Shown here piece by piece: positions 54,498 to 63,696 of a DNA stretch of 64,000 bases. Position 1 is the stretch's first letter; every line of letters starts with the position of its first letter. Below the pieces are notes generated by a model. The model was not told the origin of the DNA. It did not search any database and was given only the letters and a program-made list of their open reading frames with translations. The DNA is from Thiobacillus sp. (GTDB lineage: Bacteria > Pseudomonadota > Gammaproteobacteria > Burkholderiales > Thiobacillaceae): the NCBI RefSeq assembly GCF_030696885.1, contig NZ_JAUYRI010000010.1:1-64000 (forward strand). The letters are read 5' to 3'. Position numbers and translations under genes: made by a program.

Positions 54498-55885
54498 GGC
54501 ACCGTGTTCCCCGCAGCTTGGGCGCTGCTGACACTCGCAGGTTTCTCGTTGGCAATGGGCTTCTGCTGATATTGCAGAATCAGGCCGAGAATGACGCCAA
54601 GGAACAAGCCCTGCGTGTAGGTGGGCGAATAGGGTATGTTGAAGAGCGCAAAGGACATCAGGACGCCGAGCATGGCATAGCCCGTGAGGTTGTCGTGCGG
54701 CCCACCTGCCAGCCGGATGGCGCCGCGGAAGAGGTATACATTGAAGGCCAGGAACGCCAGCAAACCCACCAGTCCGAGGCGCAGCAAAAGCTGTACGTAG
54801 TAGTTGTGCGGCGCATAGGCGATCTCCTTGCCGCCGTACCCTTCCGGGCGCTTGAACCCGCTTCCATACGGATCGCCGATCACCCAGGTACGCGGCCCCG
54901 AGCCGGCCCATTGCTTGAGCAGGGAATCCCAGCCCTGGACTCGACCAACGAATGTACCTTCCGTCGTGCTGGTGGCCTTGACGGCCAGGTCGGCCACGGA
55001 TGAGGTGGCGCCGCTGAACTTGCCTGTGGCCAGAAACGGGACTGCGATGGCCGCCGTCACCGCAACGATCACCAGCATGCGACTAGCCAGCTTTCCCTGA
55101 CTCTGCCGCACAATAAAGAAGGCCAGCAGCGCCGGGAGAAAAGCCGCCACCCACACCGAGCGATGCTGCAACACCACAACCGTTAGTGCCAGCAAAGGCA
55201 GCGTGAAGTACCAACGCGCAAGACTATTGCCCGCTGCCATGGCATAAACCAGCAAAATCACCGCCAGTCCCAGCATCCAGGTTTGCTGCGAATTGATGAC
55301 CCGCAACGCTACCCCGGTTATGTCTGTATAACGCCACAGTGGTTCCACCCAGTCGAGCCCGATGGTGTCGGCAAGCCAGCGGTACCAGACCACCAGCATG
55401 ATCATTAGCATGACCGGGAATAGCCAACCCAGCATCTTCGCGACCCGCTCTCGAGGCCAGTCAAAACTTGAGAAATAGAAAAGCCCGGTCATCAAATAAA
55501 AATCGCTGCGGAACTCGACGCCCGCAATCGTCCCGTTCTTAACTAGCCCCCACATAAATGCCACTGTCATCACTGCGGTCAGCACCCACAGCGATTTAGG
55601 TAGCCGCGACACGGCCCCCGGCCGCATCAGTCGGATCAATGCCACCCCCGCCATGGGCATGAACAGCAGATCCTGCGGATACACAGAGATCCCCACCTTG
55701 AATGCGAACAGATAGACGTTCACTGTTTCCACCAGAAACAGCAGCAGGATCGCCGCCGCGCCCACAAGCGGCGTCATGAACAGGCCAGCGACCAGGAACA
55801 CCAAGCCCAGCGCGAACAACAGCGCAATGATGAAGGGCAGCGCGGTAAAAAAGCCGCCCAGCAAAGTGTAGACAAACTCAAGCAT
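54494..55885 (-). CDS. O-antigen ligase/polymerase family protein
   Basis: A 463-residue protein with about eleven membrane helices and the Wzy_C-type segment (HRSVWVAAFLPALLAFFI, then a periplasmic loop and YAPHNYYVQLLLRLGLVGLL). It polymerises the repeat unit or joins it to an acceptor. With the flippase at 59424, this suggests a Wzx/Wzy-type pathway. Confidence 0.9.
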   Translation of the reverse strand: MLEFVYTLLGGFFTALPFIIALLFALGLVFLVAGLFMTPLVGAAAILLLFLVETVNVYLFAFKVGISVYPQDLLFMPMAGVALIRLMRPGAVSRLPKSLWVLTAVMTVAFMWGLVKNGTIAGVEFRSDFYLMTGLFYFSSFDWPRERVAKMLGWLFPVMLMIMLVVWYRWLADTIGLDWVEPLWRYTDITGVALRVINSQQTWMLGLAVILLVYAMAAGNSLARWYFTLPLLALTVVVLQHRSVWVAAFLPALLAFFIVRQSQGKLASRMLVIVAVTAAIAVPFLATGKFSGATSSVADLAVKATSTTEGTFVGRVQGWDSLLKQWAGSGPRTWVIGDPYGSGFKRPEGYGGKEIAYAPHNYYVQLLLRLGLVGLLAFLAFNVYLFRGAIRLAGGPHDNLTGYAMLGVLMSFALFNIPYSPTYTQGLFLGVILGLILQYQQKPIANEKPASVSSAQAAGNTVP

Positions 55886-57038
55886 GGGTGCCCCCTCTGG
55901 CCGATTGCGGACTCATCGCAGCGGCATGCAAATTGGGATGACGATACAGCGCCAGATATTCGCGGACACCGCGTTCCATACCAAACCGGCGTTGTGCGAT
56001 GGCCGGATACTGGGCGCAGATGGATTTGCGTTGATCCAATGGCATCCCCATGAGCGCCTTGATCCCCGCGGCGACGTCTTCAGCCGAGGTGCCGGTATAA
56101 ACCAGGTGAGGAAAATCCTCGCGAAAATCCCGCAGACCCGCCACATCGGAGAACAACGCGGGCAATCCGGTGCCCAGGGCTTCAATGGCGGCGATGCCAA
56201 AGCCTTCGTATATCGAGGGCATGACGTACGCGTCGGCTGCCTGCAACAGGGGCAGCACATCGCCCATGCCACCCAGAAAATGAATCCGGTCGGCCACGCC
56301 TAAACGCTGCGCGAGTGCGCGTTCTGGCTGGCCATCTTCCTCGATCCCCGCATGCAGATAAACCGGTCGGGTATCGGCAGGCAGCATCGCCATGGCCTCT
56401 ATTACGGCGGTGTGATTCTTGATCGGCGAGCAGTTTCCAATGCTGGCGATGACGAAATCCGTGTCCGTCAGCCCGAATTGGGCGCGGGCAGCGGCACGCA
56501 CCTCGGCTTGTGTCGCGGTAAAGCGCAGGCTGTTGTACCAGTTCCAGATCAGCGTCGTGGGCAGCCGGTAATGGCGTTGTTCGGTATCGCGCACGGATGC
56601 GCTGATGGCAACATGCCGCACGCCGAGCCGGTTCAACAGGCGCCGCTGGATACCTCGGCGCCATTGCAAATTGCCCGTGAAGGCAAAAGCGTTGTGAACG
56701 GTACGCAGCACGACGGCCGGTCGCACGGAACGCGCAGCCAGCCCGAACCAGAAGTTGGCGGCCTCGACATGCAGATGGATCACGTCGTACTGCCCGGCCT
56801 GCATCAGGCGCCGCACCTTGATGAAAAATCCGGGCGAACGCGAGAACGGGAGATGGTGCAGACGATAGCCTGCATCCACGAAACGCCTGGCATACGGCCC
56901 GGTGGTGGCGCCGGTGGACAGCACGTCCAGCATGACGCCTTCAGCCTGAAACAGCGGCGCGGCCGCAACCAGCATGGTCTCCGCACCGGAAGGCTTCAAT
57001 TCGCCCAACACATGCAGCACGCGCAGCGGTTTGCTCAT
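55878..57038 (-). CDS. GT4 family glycosyltransferase
   Basis: A 386-residue GT-B fold transferase (LRVLHVLGELKPSGAETMLV; VIASIGNCSPIKNHTAVIEA; MPSIYEGFGIAAIEALGTGL). ATG 57038 overlaps the stop of the gene before (ATGA), and its own end overlaps the polymerase start by 8 nt. Confidence 0.92.
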   Translation of the reverse strand: MSKPLRVLHVLGELKPSGAETMLVAAAPLFQAEGVMLDVLSTGATTGPYARRFVDAGYRLHHLPFSRSPGFFIKVRRLMQAGQYDVIHLHVEAANFWFGLAARSVRPAVVLRTVHNAFAFTGNLQWRRGIQRRLLNRLGVRHVAISASVRDTEQRHYRLPTTLIWNWYNSLRFTATQAEVRAAARAQFGLTDTDFVIASIGNCSPIKNHTAVIEAMAMLPADTRPVYLHAGIEEDGQPERALAQRLGVADRIHFLGGMGDVLPLLQAADAYVMPSIYEGFGIAAIEALGTGLPALFSDVAGLRDFREDFPHLVYTGTSAEDVAAGIKALMGMPLDQRKSICAQYPAIAQRRFGMERGVREYLALYRHPNLHAAAMSPQSARGGTHA

Positions 57039-58216
57039 CGCCCCACCGCCAACTGGTCGTATACGACTTGCCAGGCATCCGCCACGGATGCGATGTGAAA
57101 ACGTTCCCGCGCCAACGCCAGCCCCTTTTCGGCATAGCCACGACGCAGTTCCGGGTCGGCTGCAAATTCCAGCATGGCCTGCGCAACCGCATCGGACGAA
57201 CGCACATCGACCAGCCGGCCGGCGCGGCCATGATCGAGCGTCCATGGCACGCCACCACTGGATTCGCCGCCGATGACCGGAATTCCGCGCACCATCGCCT
57301 CGATCAGCGCCATCGGCTGCGCCTCGACGAGCGAGGGGTGTACGAGCACATCGACTTCACTGCCAACCCTCGCCATCAGCGCGCTGTATGGCAACTGACC
57401 AACAAACTCGATCCCCTGATCCAGGTTGCGCTCACGCGCCCATTGAGCCGCCGCTTCCTGCGCCCCATGCCCGGCACCAAACATGAGGAAACGCGCATCA
57501 GGAAATTTCTTGCGCAGTTTTGCAAACGCTTCGATCGCAACATGGCCGTTCTTGTACGCTCCCCACCCCACGAGGATGGAGGCAAACGTCAAAGGACTAT
57601 CCCCTGAATTCGACACGGCCGATTGCACGAATACCTGCTCCGGCATGCCATTCGGAATGACCTCTGTGGCGCCGCGGTAGAACATGTATCTGCGCAAATG
57701 CTCATCCACGTAAGGCGACACTGAAACAATTCGCCTCGCGCGGCTGATCACGCGATAAGCCATCAGCGTACGTGCGATTCGATAGGGAATGAAGTTGTGC
57801 CACAGGTAGCGCAGGGGGGTATCGTGCGCGGTAATTACATGCGGAATGCCACTGATCTGAACAGGCATTGCATATTCATACGTCCACTGCGCATGGACGA
57901 TATCGGGCTTCTCTCGGGCGATGGCCCGTTGCAGATAGTCGCGCTCGACCCTGAAGAAATTGCGCGCCGGCCGTACCCCCTTGGGCCCAAGGCACAGGCG
58001 CAGGTTGTCGCCCTGCAACACGATTTCATCCTTGACTGCCGCATCGCAACTGAACACCACCAGTTTCTGGCCGCGCTTGAGCAATTCACGGCATAGCAGG
58101 TTCACCGGCGTTCCGCCCTGCCCTTTGGGCAAATCGTCGCGCCATTGCGCAGGGTCGATGAATTCACGGAAATCGGCCACATTGATGGGACCGGTCATGC
58201 CAAGGGTGTAACTCAT
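57035..58216 (-). CDS. GT4 family glycosyltransferase
   Basis: A 393-residue GT-B fold transferase (LPKGQGGTPVNLLCRELLKR; SILVGWGAYKNGHVAIEAFA; VHPSLVEAQPMALIEAMVRG). Four-base overlap with both neighbours shows tight coupling. Confidence 0.9.
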   Translation of the reverse strand: MSYTLGMTGPINVADFREFIDPAQWRDDLPKGQGGTPVNLLCRELLKRGQKLVVFSCDAAVKDEIVLQGDNLRLCLGPKGVRPARNFFRVERDYLQRAIAREKPDIVHAQWTYEYAMPVQISGIPHVITAHDTPLRYLWHNFIPYRIARTLMAYRVISRARRIVSVSPYVDEHLRRYMFYRGATEVIPNGMPEQVFVQSAVSNSGDSPLTFASILVGWGAYKNGHVAIEAFAKLRKKFPDARFLMFGAGHGAQEAAAQWARERNLDQGIEFVGQLPYSALMARVGSEVDVLVHPSLVEAQPMALIEAMVRGIPVIGGESSGGVPWTLDHGRAGRLVDVRSSDAVAQAMLEFAADPELRRGYAEKGLALARERFHIASVADAWQVVYDQLAVGR

Positions 58217-59427
58217 GTCGTTTTCATTTCCATTGTGGCCGAGGTGGCGCGTTCTGATTCAACCGACGATAGATCAGTAGTGATGGCCGACACCCATTGC
58301 GGTCCCAGCACGTCGGGAGAAAACCGAACCTGATAGCTCTGCCTTGCAGCCTTTGACATGCGCTCCCACATGCGCGGGTCTTCAAGTATTTCGATCAGCT
58401 TTTCAGCACATGCCGTGGCGTCATTCAACAGCCAGGCAATGCCGTCCACCCCATCGTCGAATACCTCCGGAATGCCACCGACAGCCGGTGCAAAAACTGG
58501 CAGGCCGCAAGCCAGCGCTTCAATCAGTGTCAACGGCAGATTTTCCATTTGCGCCGCATGCGCATAAACGCGATGTGCCGGGAGCAGGCTGGATGCTCCG
58601 GCCACATATCCCAGAAACTCGACCTGGTCCGCGACGCCAAGCTGCTTTGCTAGCGCTTCCCATTCGGGGCGGCTGGGGCCATCGCCTGCCAGGGTAAGGC
58701 GGTAGCGGTATCCAAGCCGCTTGGCTTCTGCCAGAACCTGCAGCAGATAGCCCTGATTCTTGCGCGGCTCCAGCGTGCCGATGGAGATGATGTCCGCGCG
58801 CAAGGGCTGGTCCTTGGCTGCACGCTCGACAGCATGCTCCGGAAAGTTTGGGATGACGGCGACGTCGACATTTGCCAACGCAGGATTGCGCGCCAGCACG
58901 ATGCGCCGCATGTAGTCGGATACGAAAATGAGCTTATCGAGCTGAGGCAGGACCGCCTGCTCGATGCGCATCAGGCTGCGCCACAATGCCCCACCTTCGC
59001 GGGTCTGGCCATTGAGCTGATGCTCGTAAGCCTCGGAAATGTTGAAATGCAGGACCGCGATGACTCGAAAGTCGAATCCCTCGTGCCGCAAGGCCAGGGC
59101 GGCGCGTGCGCTCAGCGGGTCCTGCGCATAAATCACCACCGGCCGGCCTTCCAGTTCACGCAAGCTTTTCCGCAAGCGGAAACGCAAGTAACGGAACGCA
59201 AGCGCACGGTGCCACAGAACGGCTTTTTCCGGGTCGAGCCGTCTCAGCATCCGCGTTACCAGGGACGGGAGCCTGCGTATCCAGCGGTTGACCTGATGCG
59301 GCTCGACCAGTCTCACTTCGTAGCCCTGGCTGCGCGCAAATCCAGAGACGGCGCGCGCATGCGTCTGCACGCCGCAATACCCGTGCTCGGGCAACAGGCT
59401 GGCGACCAGGATCACGGGGGGCGTCAT
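58213..59427 (-). CDS. GT4 family glycosyltransferase
   Basis: A 404-residue GT-B fold transferase (PEHGYCGVQTHARAVSGFAR; ISIGTLEPRKNQGYLLQVLA; ENLPLTLIEALACGLPVFAP). It is similar to the protein at 47756-48901, suggesting duplication. Both neighbours overlap it by a few bases. Confidence 0.92.
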   Translation of the reverse strand: MTPPVILVASLLPEHGYCGVQTHARAVSGFARSQGYEVRLVEPHQVNRWIRRLPSLVTRMLRRLDPEKAVLWHRALAFRYLRFRLRKSLRELEGRPVVIYAQDPLSARAALALRHEGFDFRVIAVLHFNISEAYEHQLNGQTREGGALWRSLMRIEQAVLPQLDKLIFVSDYMRRIVLARNPALANVDVAVIPNFPEHAVERAAKDQPLRADIISIGTLEPRKNQGYLLQVLAEAKRLGYRYRLTLAGDGPSRPEWEALAKQLGVADQVEFLGYVAGASSLLPAHRVYAHAAQMENLPLTLIEALACGLPVFAPAVGGIPEVFDDGVDGIAWLLNDATACAEKLIEILEDPRMWERMSKAARQSYQVRFSPDVLGPQWVSAITTDLSSVESERATSATMEMKTT

Positions 59428-60965
59428 GTGCCACTCCAGCGCAACAGCAGGCTACCCATGCGGGGGGCCAAATGCGGCCGAGCCTTGTGCATGAGCGTTT
59501 TCGCTTCGGCGCAGAAAATCCAGCGGCCCCACAATCCGATGGCGAACATGACGGTGATCGCGGCCGCACCCATCACCACGATAAAACGCACGCCCGGGTG
59601 CGACAGCGAGGCGGCCAGCCAATGATCGGCCGACCAGGCAAGCGAAAAGGCCAGCACGGCCAGCAGCAAGGGGCCCACCAACGCGCGTAGAAATGCGCTG
59701 GCCGGCGCGAAGACCAAACCGGCGGCCAGTCGCGTCACCAGCCAGGCACGCAGCAGGTAAACACCCAGCACGGCCCACGCCACGGCTGCCAGCGAAATGC
59801 GGGCAGCCGCGATCACGGCAATGATCAGCACGATGAGTCCGACGCCCTGAGATACGGCCTCCATGCCGGCTCGGCCCATACCCTGCATCATCGGCCCACC
59901 CAATGCGAGCATGGCATTAATGGGCATGGCGAGCGCAAGGGGGGTGATGAGCACGGCGGCCGCCTGCCATTGCTGACCGTATACGGCCAGCATGGTCGTT
60001 TCCGGAATCGCCGCGATGGCCGCAAAGGCCGGCGCGAGTATGGCGGACAGAAAACAAATCGTGGCCAGATAGGTGTCGCGCGCATCGCCGGTGCGGCCTT
60101 GAAGGCGCGAGTAAAAAGGCAGCAGCACGCCCTGCAGCGTGGATACCGCAGCATTCATCGGTGATGCAAGGAGATTCATGCTGCGGTTGTAAAAACCCAG
60201 GTCGACCATGCCCAGCATGCGGCCGATGATCGCCGAATCGAAATAACTGATTCCCCAGCTGGTGAGGTTGCTGCCAAGGACTTTGGAGCCGAACCGGAAC
60301 AGACCGGACTGCTCGGCACGGAATGTGGGCGTGAGCGAGTGACGAACGCTCAGGTAAGCCGCGGCCGAGTAAAGAACGGTCTGCGTAAGCTGGGCAATGA
60401 CCAACGCCCAGACGCCCCATCCCGAAAAGGCAAGCGGCAGTCCTAGCAACAGATACGCGGCCAGATAGCTGAATACCTGCAAAAGCTGAACCCGTTTGTG
60501 GTCCAGGTCACGGCGCAACAAGGCGGTGGCGGTCTGGCCGAACGCCTGAAGCACAAACAGCAGGCTCATCCAGCGCAGGACAGGCACCGCGTCGGCGCGG
60601 CCAAAAAAAGCAGCGATCCATGGCGAAGCCATCAGGGCCAACAGGGTCAGACCCAGCCCTGCCAGAATTTGCAGGGTGAAGACGTAGCAAATGTCGCGTG
60701 CAGAAATCGTCTGTTTCTGGATAAGCGCAACACTCAGCCCCGAATCGGCGATGAGATTGCCCAGTCCGAGCATGAGCCAGGCAACGGCAATCAGGCCGAA
60801 GGGTTCGGGGCCCAGCAGACGTGCCAGCACGATGCCGATGATGAGCTGGCTGGTGACCTTGACGCCTGTTCCGAGGTAATTCCACTTGAGCGCACCGATG
60901 CTGCGCTGAGCCAGACCAGTCGGCCGGGGATCACTCAAAGGTGGCGGCGGGGTTGCGGGTGCCAT
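59424..60965 (-). CDS. polysaccharide flippase (Wzx/MOP family)
   Basis: A 513-residue membrane protein with twelve or more helices, of the MOP exporter type (LKWNYLGTGVKVTSQLIIGI, VLARLLGPEPFGLIAVAWLM, IGRMLGMVDLGFYNRSMNLL). It moves the lipid-linked repeat across the inner membrane. It is the first gene of the operon. ATG 60965 is chosen; one at 61049 would add 28 residues with no clear ribosome-binding site, so the start is uncertain. Confidence 0.88.
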   Translation of the reverse strand: MAPATPPPPLSDPRPTGLAQRSIGALKWNYLGTGVKVTSQLIIGIVLARLLGPEPFGLIAVAWLMLGLGNLIADSGLSVALIQKQTISARDICYVFTLQILAGLGLTLLALMASPWIAAFFGRADAVPVLRWMSLLFVLQAFGQTATALLRRDLDHKRVQLLQVFSYLAAYLLLGLPLAFSGWGVWALVIAQLTQTVLYSAAAYLSVRHSLTPTFRAEQSGLFRFGSKVLGSNLTSWGISYFDSAIIGRMLGMVDLGFYNRSMNLLASPMNAAVSTLQGVLLPFYSRLQGRTGDARDTYLATICFLSAILAPAFAAIAAIPETTMLAVYGQQWQAAAVLITPLALAMPINAMLALGGPMMQGMGRAGMEAVSQGVGLIVLIIAVIAAARISLAAVAWAVLGVYLLRAWLVTRLAAGLVFAPASAFLRALVGPLLLAVLAFSLAWSADHWLAASLSHPGVRFIVVMGAAAITVMFAIGLWGRWIFCAEAKTLMHKARPHLAPRMGSLLLRWSGT

Positions 60966-61131
60966 GGCAACAGTGACGTGCGGGGCTGGCTCGATCAGGA
61001 CGCCAGGCCTGGCTGTCCCGAACAAGTTCCGCTGAATGTCGGCTGGCATGAAGCCGAAGTTGAAACGACCTCACAGTGAATTCGTGATATCGATTGAGTC
61101 CCCGTAAAAGCCTGCGCACGCATGTTCGTGC

Positions 61132-62109
61132 TCAAGCCTGCTTGATGCTGGCCAAGAAATCCTGATAAGCGGTCGCAAGCCCGGTTCGCATGTCGGTCTT
61201 CGCTTTCCACCCCATCGCGTTCAGCCGGTCGACATTCATCAGCTTGCGCGGCGTGCCGTCGGGTTTGGTCGAATCGAATTCCAGGGTGCCCTGGTAGCCC
61301 ACCGTCGCAGCCACGGCTTCGGCCAGTTCGCGGATGGTGAGATCGTGACCAACACCAATGTTCATCAGCGGCGGTAAACCATCGTTGCGGTCCTGCCCCA
61401 GCAGCGGGACGAATTTCTCATCCGGCAGGTTCATCAGGTAGACACAGGCGTCGGCCATGTCTTCGCTATACATGAATTCGCGCTTAGGGGTGCCGGTGCC
61501 CCACACGGTCACGCTCGGTGCATTTGCCAATTTGGCTTCGTGAAAGCGGCGGATGAGCGCGGGGATGACGTGGGAGTTTTCCGGATGGTAGTTGTCGCCG
61601 GGGCCGTACAGGTTGGTCGGCATCACCGCCAGATACTGCGTTTTGTACTGCCGGTTGTAGGCCCAACACATTTCGATGCCGGCAATCTTGGCCAGCGCGT
61701 AGGGCCGGTTGGTCGGCTCCAGTTCGCTGGTCAGCAGGTGTGCTTCCTGCATCGGCTGTGGGGCCAGCCGCGGATAGATGCAGCTGGATCCCAGAAACAA
61801 CAGGCGCTTCACATCATTCGTGTACGCGGCGTGGATGATGTTCGTTTGGATGGCGAGGTTGTCGCGGATGAATTCAGCGGGGTAGGTGTTGTTGGCATGG
61901 ATGCCGCCGACCTTTGCGGCTGCCAGGAAAACATAGGCGGGCTTTTCGGAAGCGAAAAATTCTTCTACTGCCGCCTGACTGGTGAGGTCGAGCTCGGCGT
62001 GCGTTCGGGTAACAAAGTTCTCGAACCCCTTGTCCCGCAGGCTACGTTGCAGTGCGGTGCCGACGAGACCCCGATGCCCGGCGATGTAGATTTTAGATTC
62101 AAGGTTCAA
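61132..62109 (-). CDS. fcl: GDP-L-fucose synthase
   Basis: A 325-residue NADPH-dependent epimerase/reductase that makes GDP-L-fucose from GDP-4-keto-6-deoxymannose. The cofactor loop is [20 protein letters not shown] and the active YALAKIAG, then NLYGPGDNY, follow. The start is TTG at 62109, because TGA lies two codons upstream and no other start precedes the cofactor loop. This TTG lies inside a heptanucleotide repeat, and no ribosome-binding site is visible. It acts after gmd to supply fucose. Confidence 0.92.
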   Translation of the reverse strand: MNLESKIYIAGHRGLVGTALQRSLRDKGFENFVTRTHAELDLTSQAAVEEFFASEKPAYVFLAAAKVGGIHANNTYPAEFIRDNLAIQTNIIHAAYTNDVKRLLFLGSSCIYPRLAPQPMQEAHLLTSELEPTNRPYALAKIAGIEMCWAYNRQYKTQYLAVMPTNLYGPGDNYHPENSHVIPALIRRFHEAKLANAPSVTVWGTGTPKREFMYSEDMADACVYLMNLPDEKFVPLLGQDRNDGLPPLMNIGVGHDLTIRELAEAVAATVGYQGTLEFDSTKPDGTPRKLMNVDRLNAMGWKAKTDMRTGLATAYQDFLASIKQA

Positions 62110-62145
62110 GATTCAAGTCTCAAGATTCAAGGTGCAAGATTCAAA
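62097..62145. repeat. heptanucleotide array (ATTCAAG)n, left of the four-helix gene
   Basis: Seven 7-mers: ATTCAAG, GTTCAAG, ATTCAAG, TCTCAAG, ATTCAAG, GTGCAAG, ATTCAAA. It ends 2 nt before the stop of the four-helix gene and contains the start codon of fcl. Orientation is opposite to the array at 62507. Confidence 0.9.
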
Positions 62146-62147
62146 GA

Positions 62148-62501
62148 TCAGGATGCTCGAGCGCGAATGGCTTTTATTAGGGCATGAAGCATTTTGGAGA
62201 TTTCCTCCGCTTCAACCAGCCAGCGTCTTCCCTGTTCCCGTTCTATGTAACCAATATCCATCCCTATATAAATTTGCGTTCTGAGTTCGCCTGCCGAGCC
62301 TTTTGCGTAGTTCAGGAAGTTGGCGATTTCCTTGTTCGATCCACGTTCGTGACCCTCTGCGATGTTCGAGGGGATCGACAAACCTGCGCGCGTAATCTGG
62401 TCACGAAACCCAAAATCCTTCAGGTCGACAAACGCTTTATAAAGATCAGCACTTAGACGCGCTGCCCTCTTCCAGACTTCCAGTTCCTCAAATCTGGCCA
62501 T
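62148..62501 (-). CDS. four-helix bundle (23S-IVS-type) protein
   Basis: A 117-residue four-helix bundle protein of the type coded in 23S rRNA intervening sequences (FEELEVWKRAARLSADLYKA, FGFRDQITRAGLSIPSNIAE, GSNKEIANFLNYAKGSAGEL). Stand-alone members are often found in polysaccharide loci; the function is unknown. There is no clear ribosome-binding site. It is enclosed by complementary repeat arms 3-6 nt from its ends. Confidence 0.9.
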   Translation of the reverse strand: MARFEELEVWKRAARLSADLYKAFVDLKDFGFRDQITRAGLSIPSNIAEGHERGSNKEIANFLNYAKGSAGELRTQIYIGMDIGYIEREQGRRWLVEAEEISKMLHALIKAIRARAS

Positions 62502-62506
62502 TGTTT

Positions 62507-62534
62507 CTTGAATCTTGCCCCTTGAATCTTGTAT
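62507..62534. repeat. heptanucleotide array (CTTGAAT)n, right of the four-helix gene
   Basis: CTTGAAT, CTTGCCC, CTTGAAT, CTTGTAT. It ends 6 nt before the gmd stop (62541-62543) and starts 5 nt after the start codon of the four-helix gene. Confidence 0.88.
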
Positions 62535-62540
62535 CTGCCG

Positions 62541-63626
62541 TTACTCGTGATAGTCCATGGCCTTGTAGCCATGCTTCTTCACCAGTTCGTCGCGCTCGGC
62601 CGCCTTCAGGTCTTCGCGCACCATCTCGGAAACCAGTTCGTCAAACGTGATCTTCGGGGTCCAGCCGAGCTTGTTCTTGGCCTTGCTGGGATCGCCCAGC
62701 AGGGTTTCGACTTCGGTGGGGCGGAAATAGCGCGGGTCGACGGCGACGATGCATTTGCCATGGGCGTCATAACCCTTCTCGTCGACGCCCTGGCCTTCCC
62801 AGCGGATGGCCATGCCGAGTTCCTTGGCAGCAGCGTTGACGAAGTCCCGGACCGAGTACTGCACGCCGGTGGCGATGACGAAGTCTTCGGCCTGGTCCTG
62901 CTGCAGCATCAGCCATTGCATTTCGACGTAGTCCTTGGCGTGACCCCAGTCGCGCTTGGCATCCATATTGCCGAGGAACAGACAGTCCTGCAGGCCGAGT
63001 TTGATGCGGGCCAGGGCACGGGTGATCTTGCGGGTGACGAAGGTTTCGCCGCGGATCGGGGATTCGTGGTTGAACAGGATGCCGTTGCAGGCATACATGC
63101 CGTAGGCCTCGCGGTAGTTGACGGTGATCCAGTAGGCGTAGAGCTTGGCGCAGGCGTAGGGGCTGCGCGGGTAGAAAGGGGTGGTTTCCTTCTGCGGGGT
63201 TTCCTGTACCAGGCCGAAGAGTTCGCTGGTAGACGCCTGATAGAAGCGGGTTTTCTTTTCCAGGCCAAGGATGCGGATGGCTTCGAGGATGCGCAGCGCG
63301 CCAAGGGCATCGGAGTTGGCAGTGTATTCGGGTTCCTCGAAGCTCACTGCCACATGCGACTGCGCGGCGAGGTTGTAGATTTCGTCGGGCTGGACCTGCT
63401 GGATGATGCGGATGAGGCTGGAGCTGTCGGTCAGGTCGCCGTGGTGCAGGATGAACTTGCGGCCGGTCTCGTGCGGGTCCTGATACAGATGATCGATGCG
63501 GTCGGTGTTGAAGAGGGACGTGCGGCGCTTGATGCCGTGGACTTCGTAGCCTTTGCCCAGCAGGAATTCGGCGAGGTAGGCGCCGTCCTGGCCGGTGACG
63601 CCGGTGATGAGGGCTTTTTTAGTCAT
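62541..63626 (-). CDS. gmd: GDP-mannose 4,6-dehydratase
   Basis: A 361-residue short-chain dehydrogenase/reductase making GDP-4-keto-6-deoxymannose, first step to GDP-fucose or rhamnose. The cofactor loop is [16 protein letters not shown]; the active residues lie in ASTSELFG and [35 protein letters not shown] is typical. Length is normal. With fcl it supplies fucose to the exopolysaccharide. Confidence 0.96.
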   Translation of the reverse strand: MTKKALITGVTGQDGAYLAEFLLGKGYEVHGIKRRTSLFNTDRIDHLYQDPHETGRKFILHHGDLTDSSSLIRIIQQVQPDEIYNLAAQSHVAVSFEEPEYTANSDALGALRILEAIRILGLEKKTRFYQASTSELFGLVQETPQKETTPFYPRSPYACAKLYAYWITVNYREAYGMYACNGILFNHESPIRGETFVTRKITRALARIKLGLQDCLFLGNMDAKRDWGHAKDYVEMQWLMLQQDQAEDFVIATGVQYSVRDFVNAAAKELGMAIRWEGQGVDEKGYDAHGKCIVAVDPRYFRPTEVETLLGDPSKAKNKLGWTPKITFDELVSEMVREDLKAAERDELVKKHGYKAMDYHE

Positions 63627-63696
63627 GGTTGTCTTGTCTGGTTTCCAAAATTATCTTTATCGCTCCCGGTCGTGAAGCGGCCTGGCGTTCACACCG

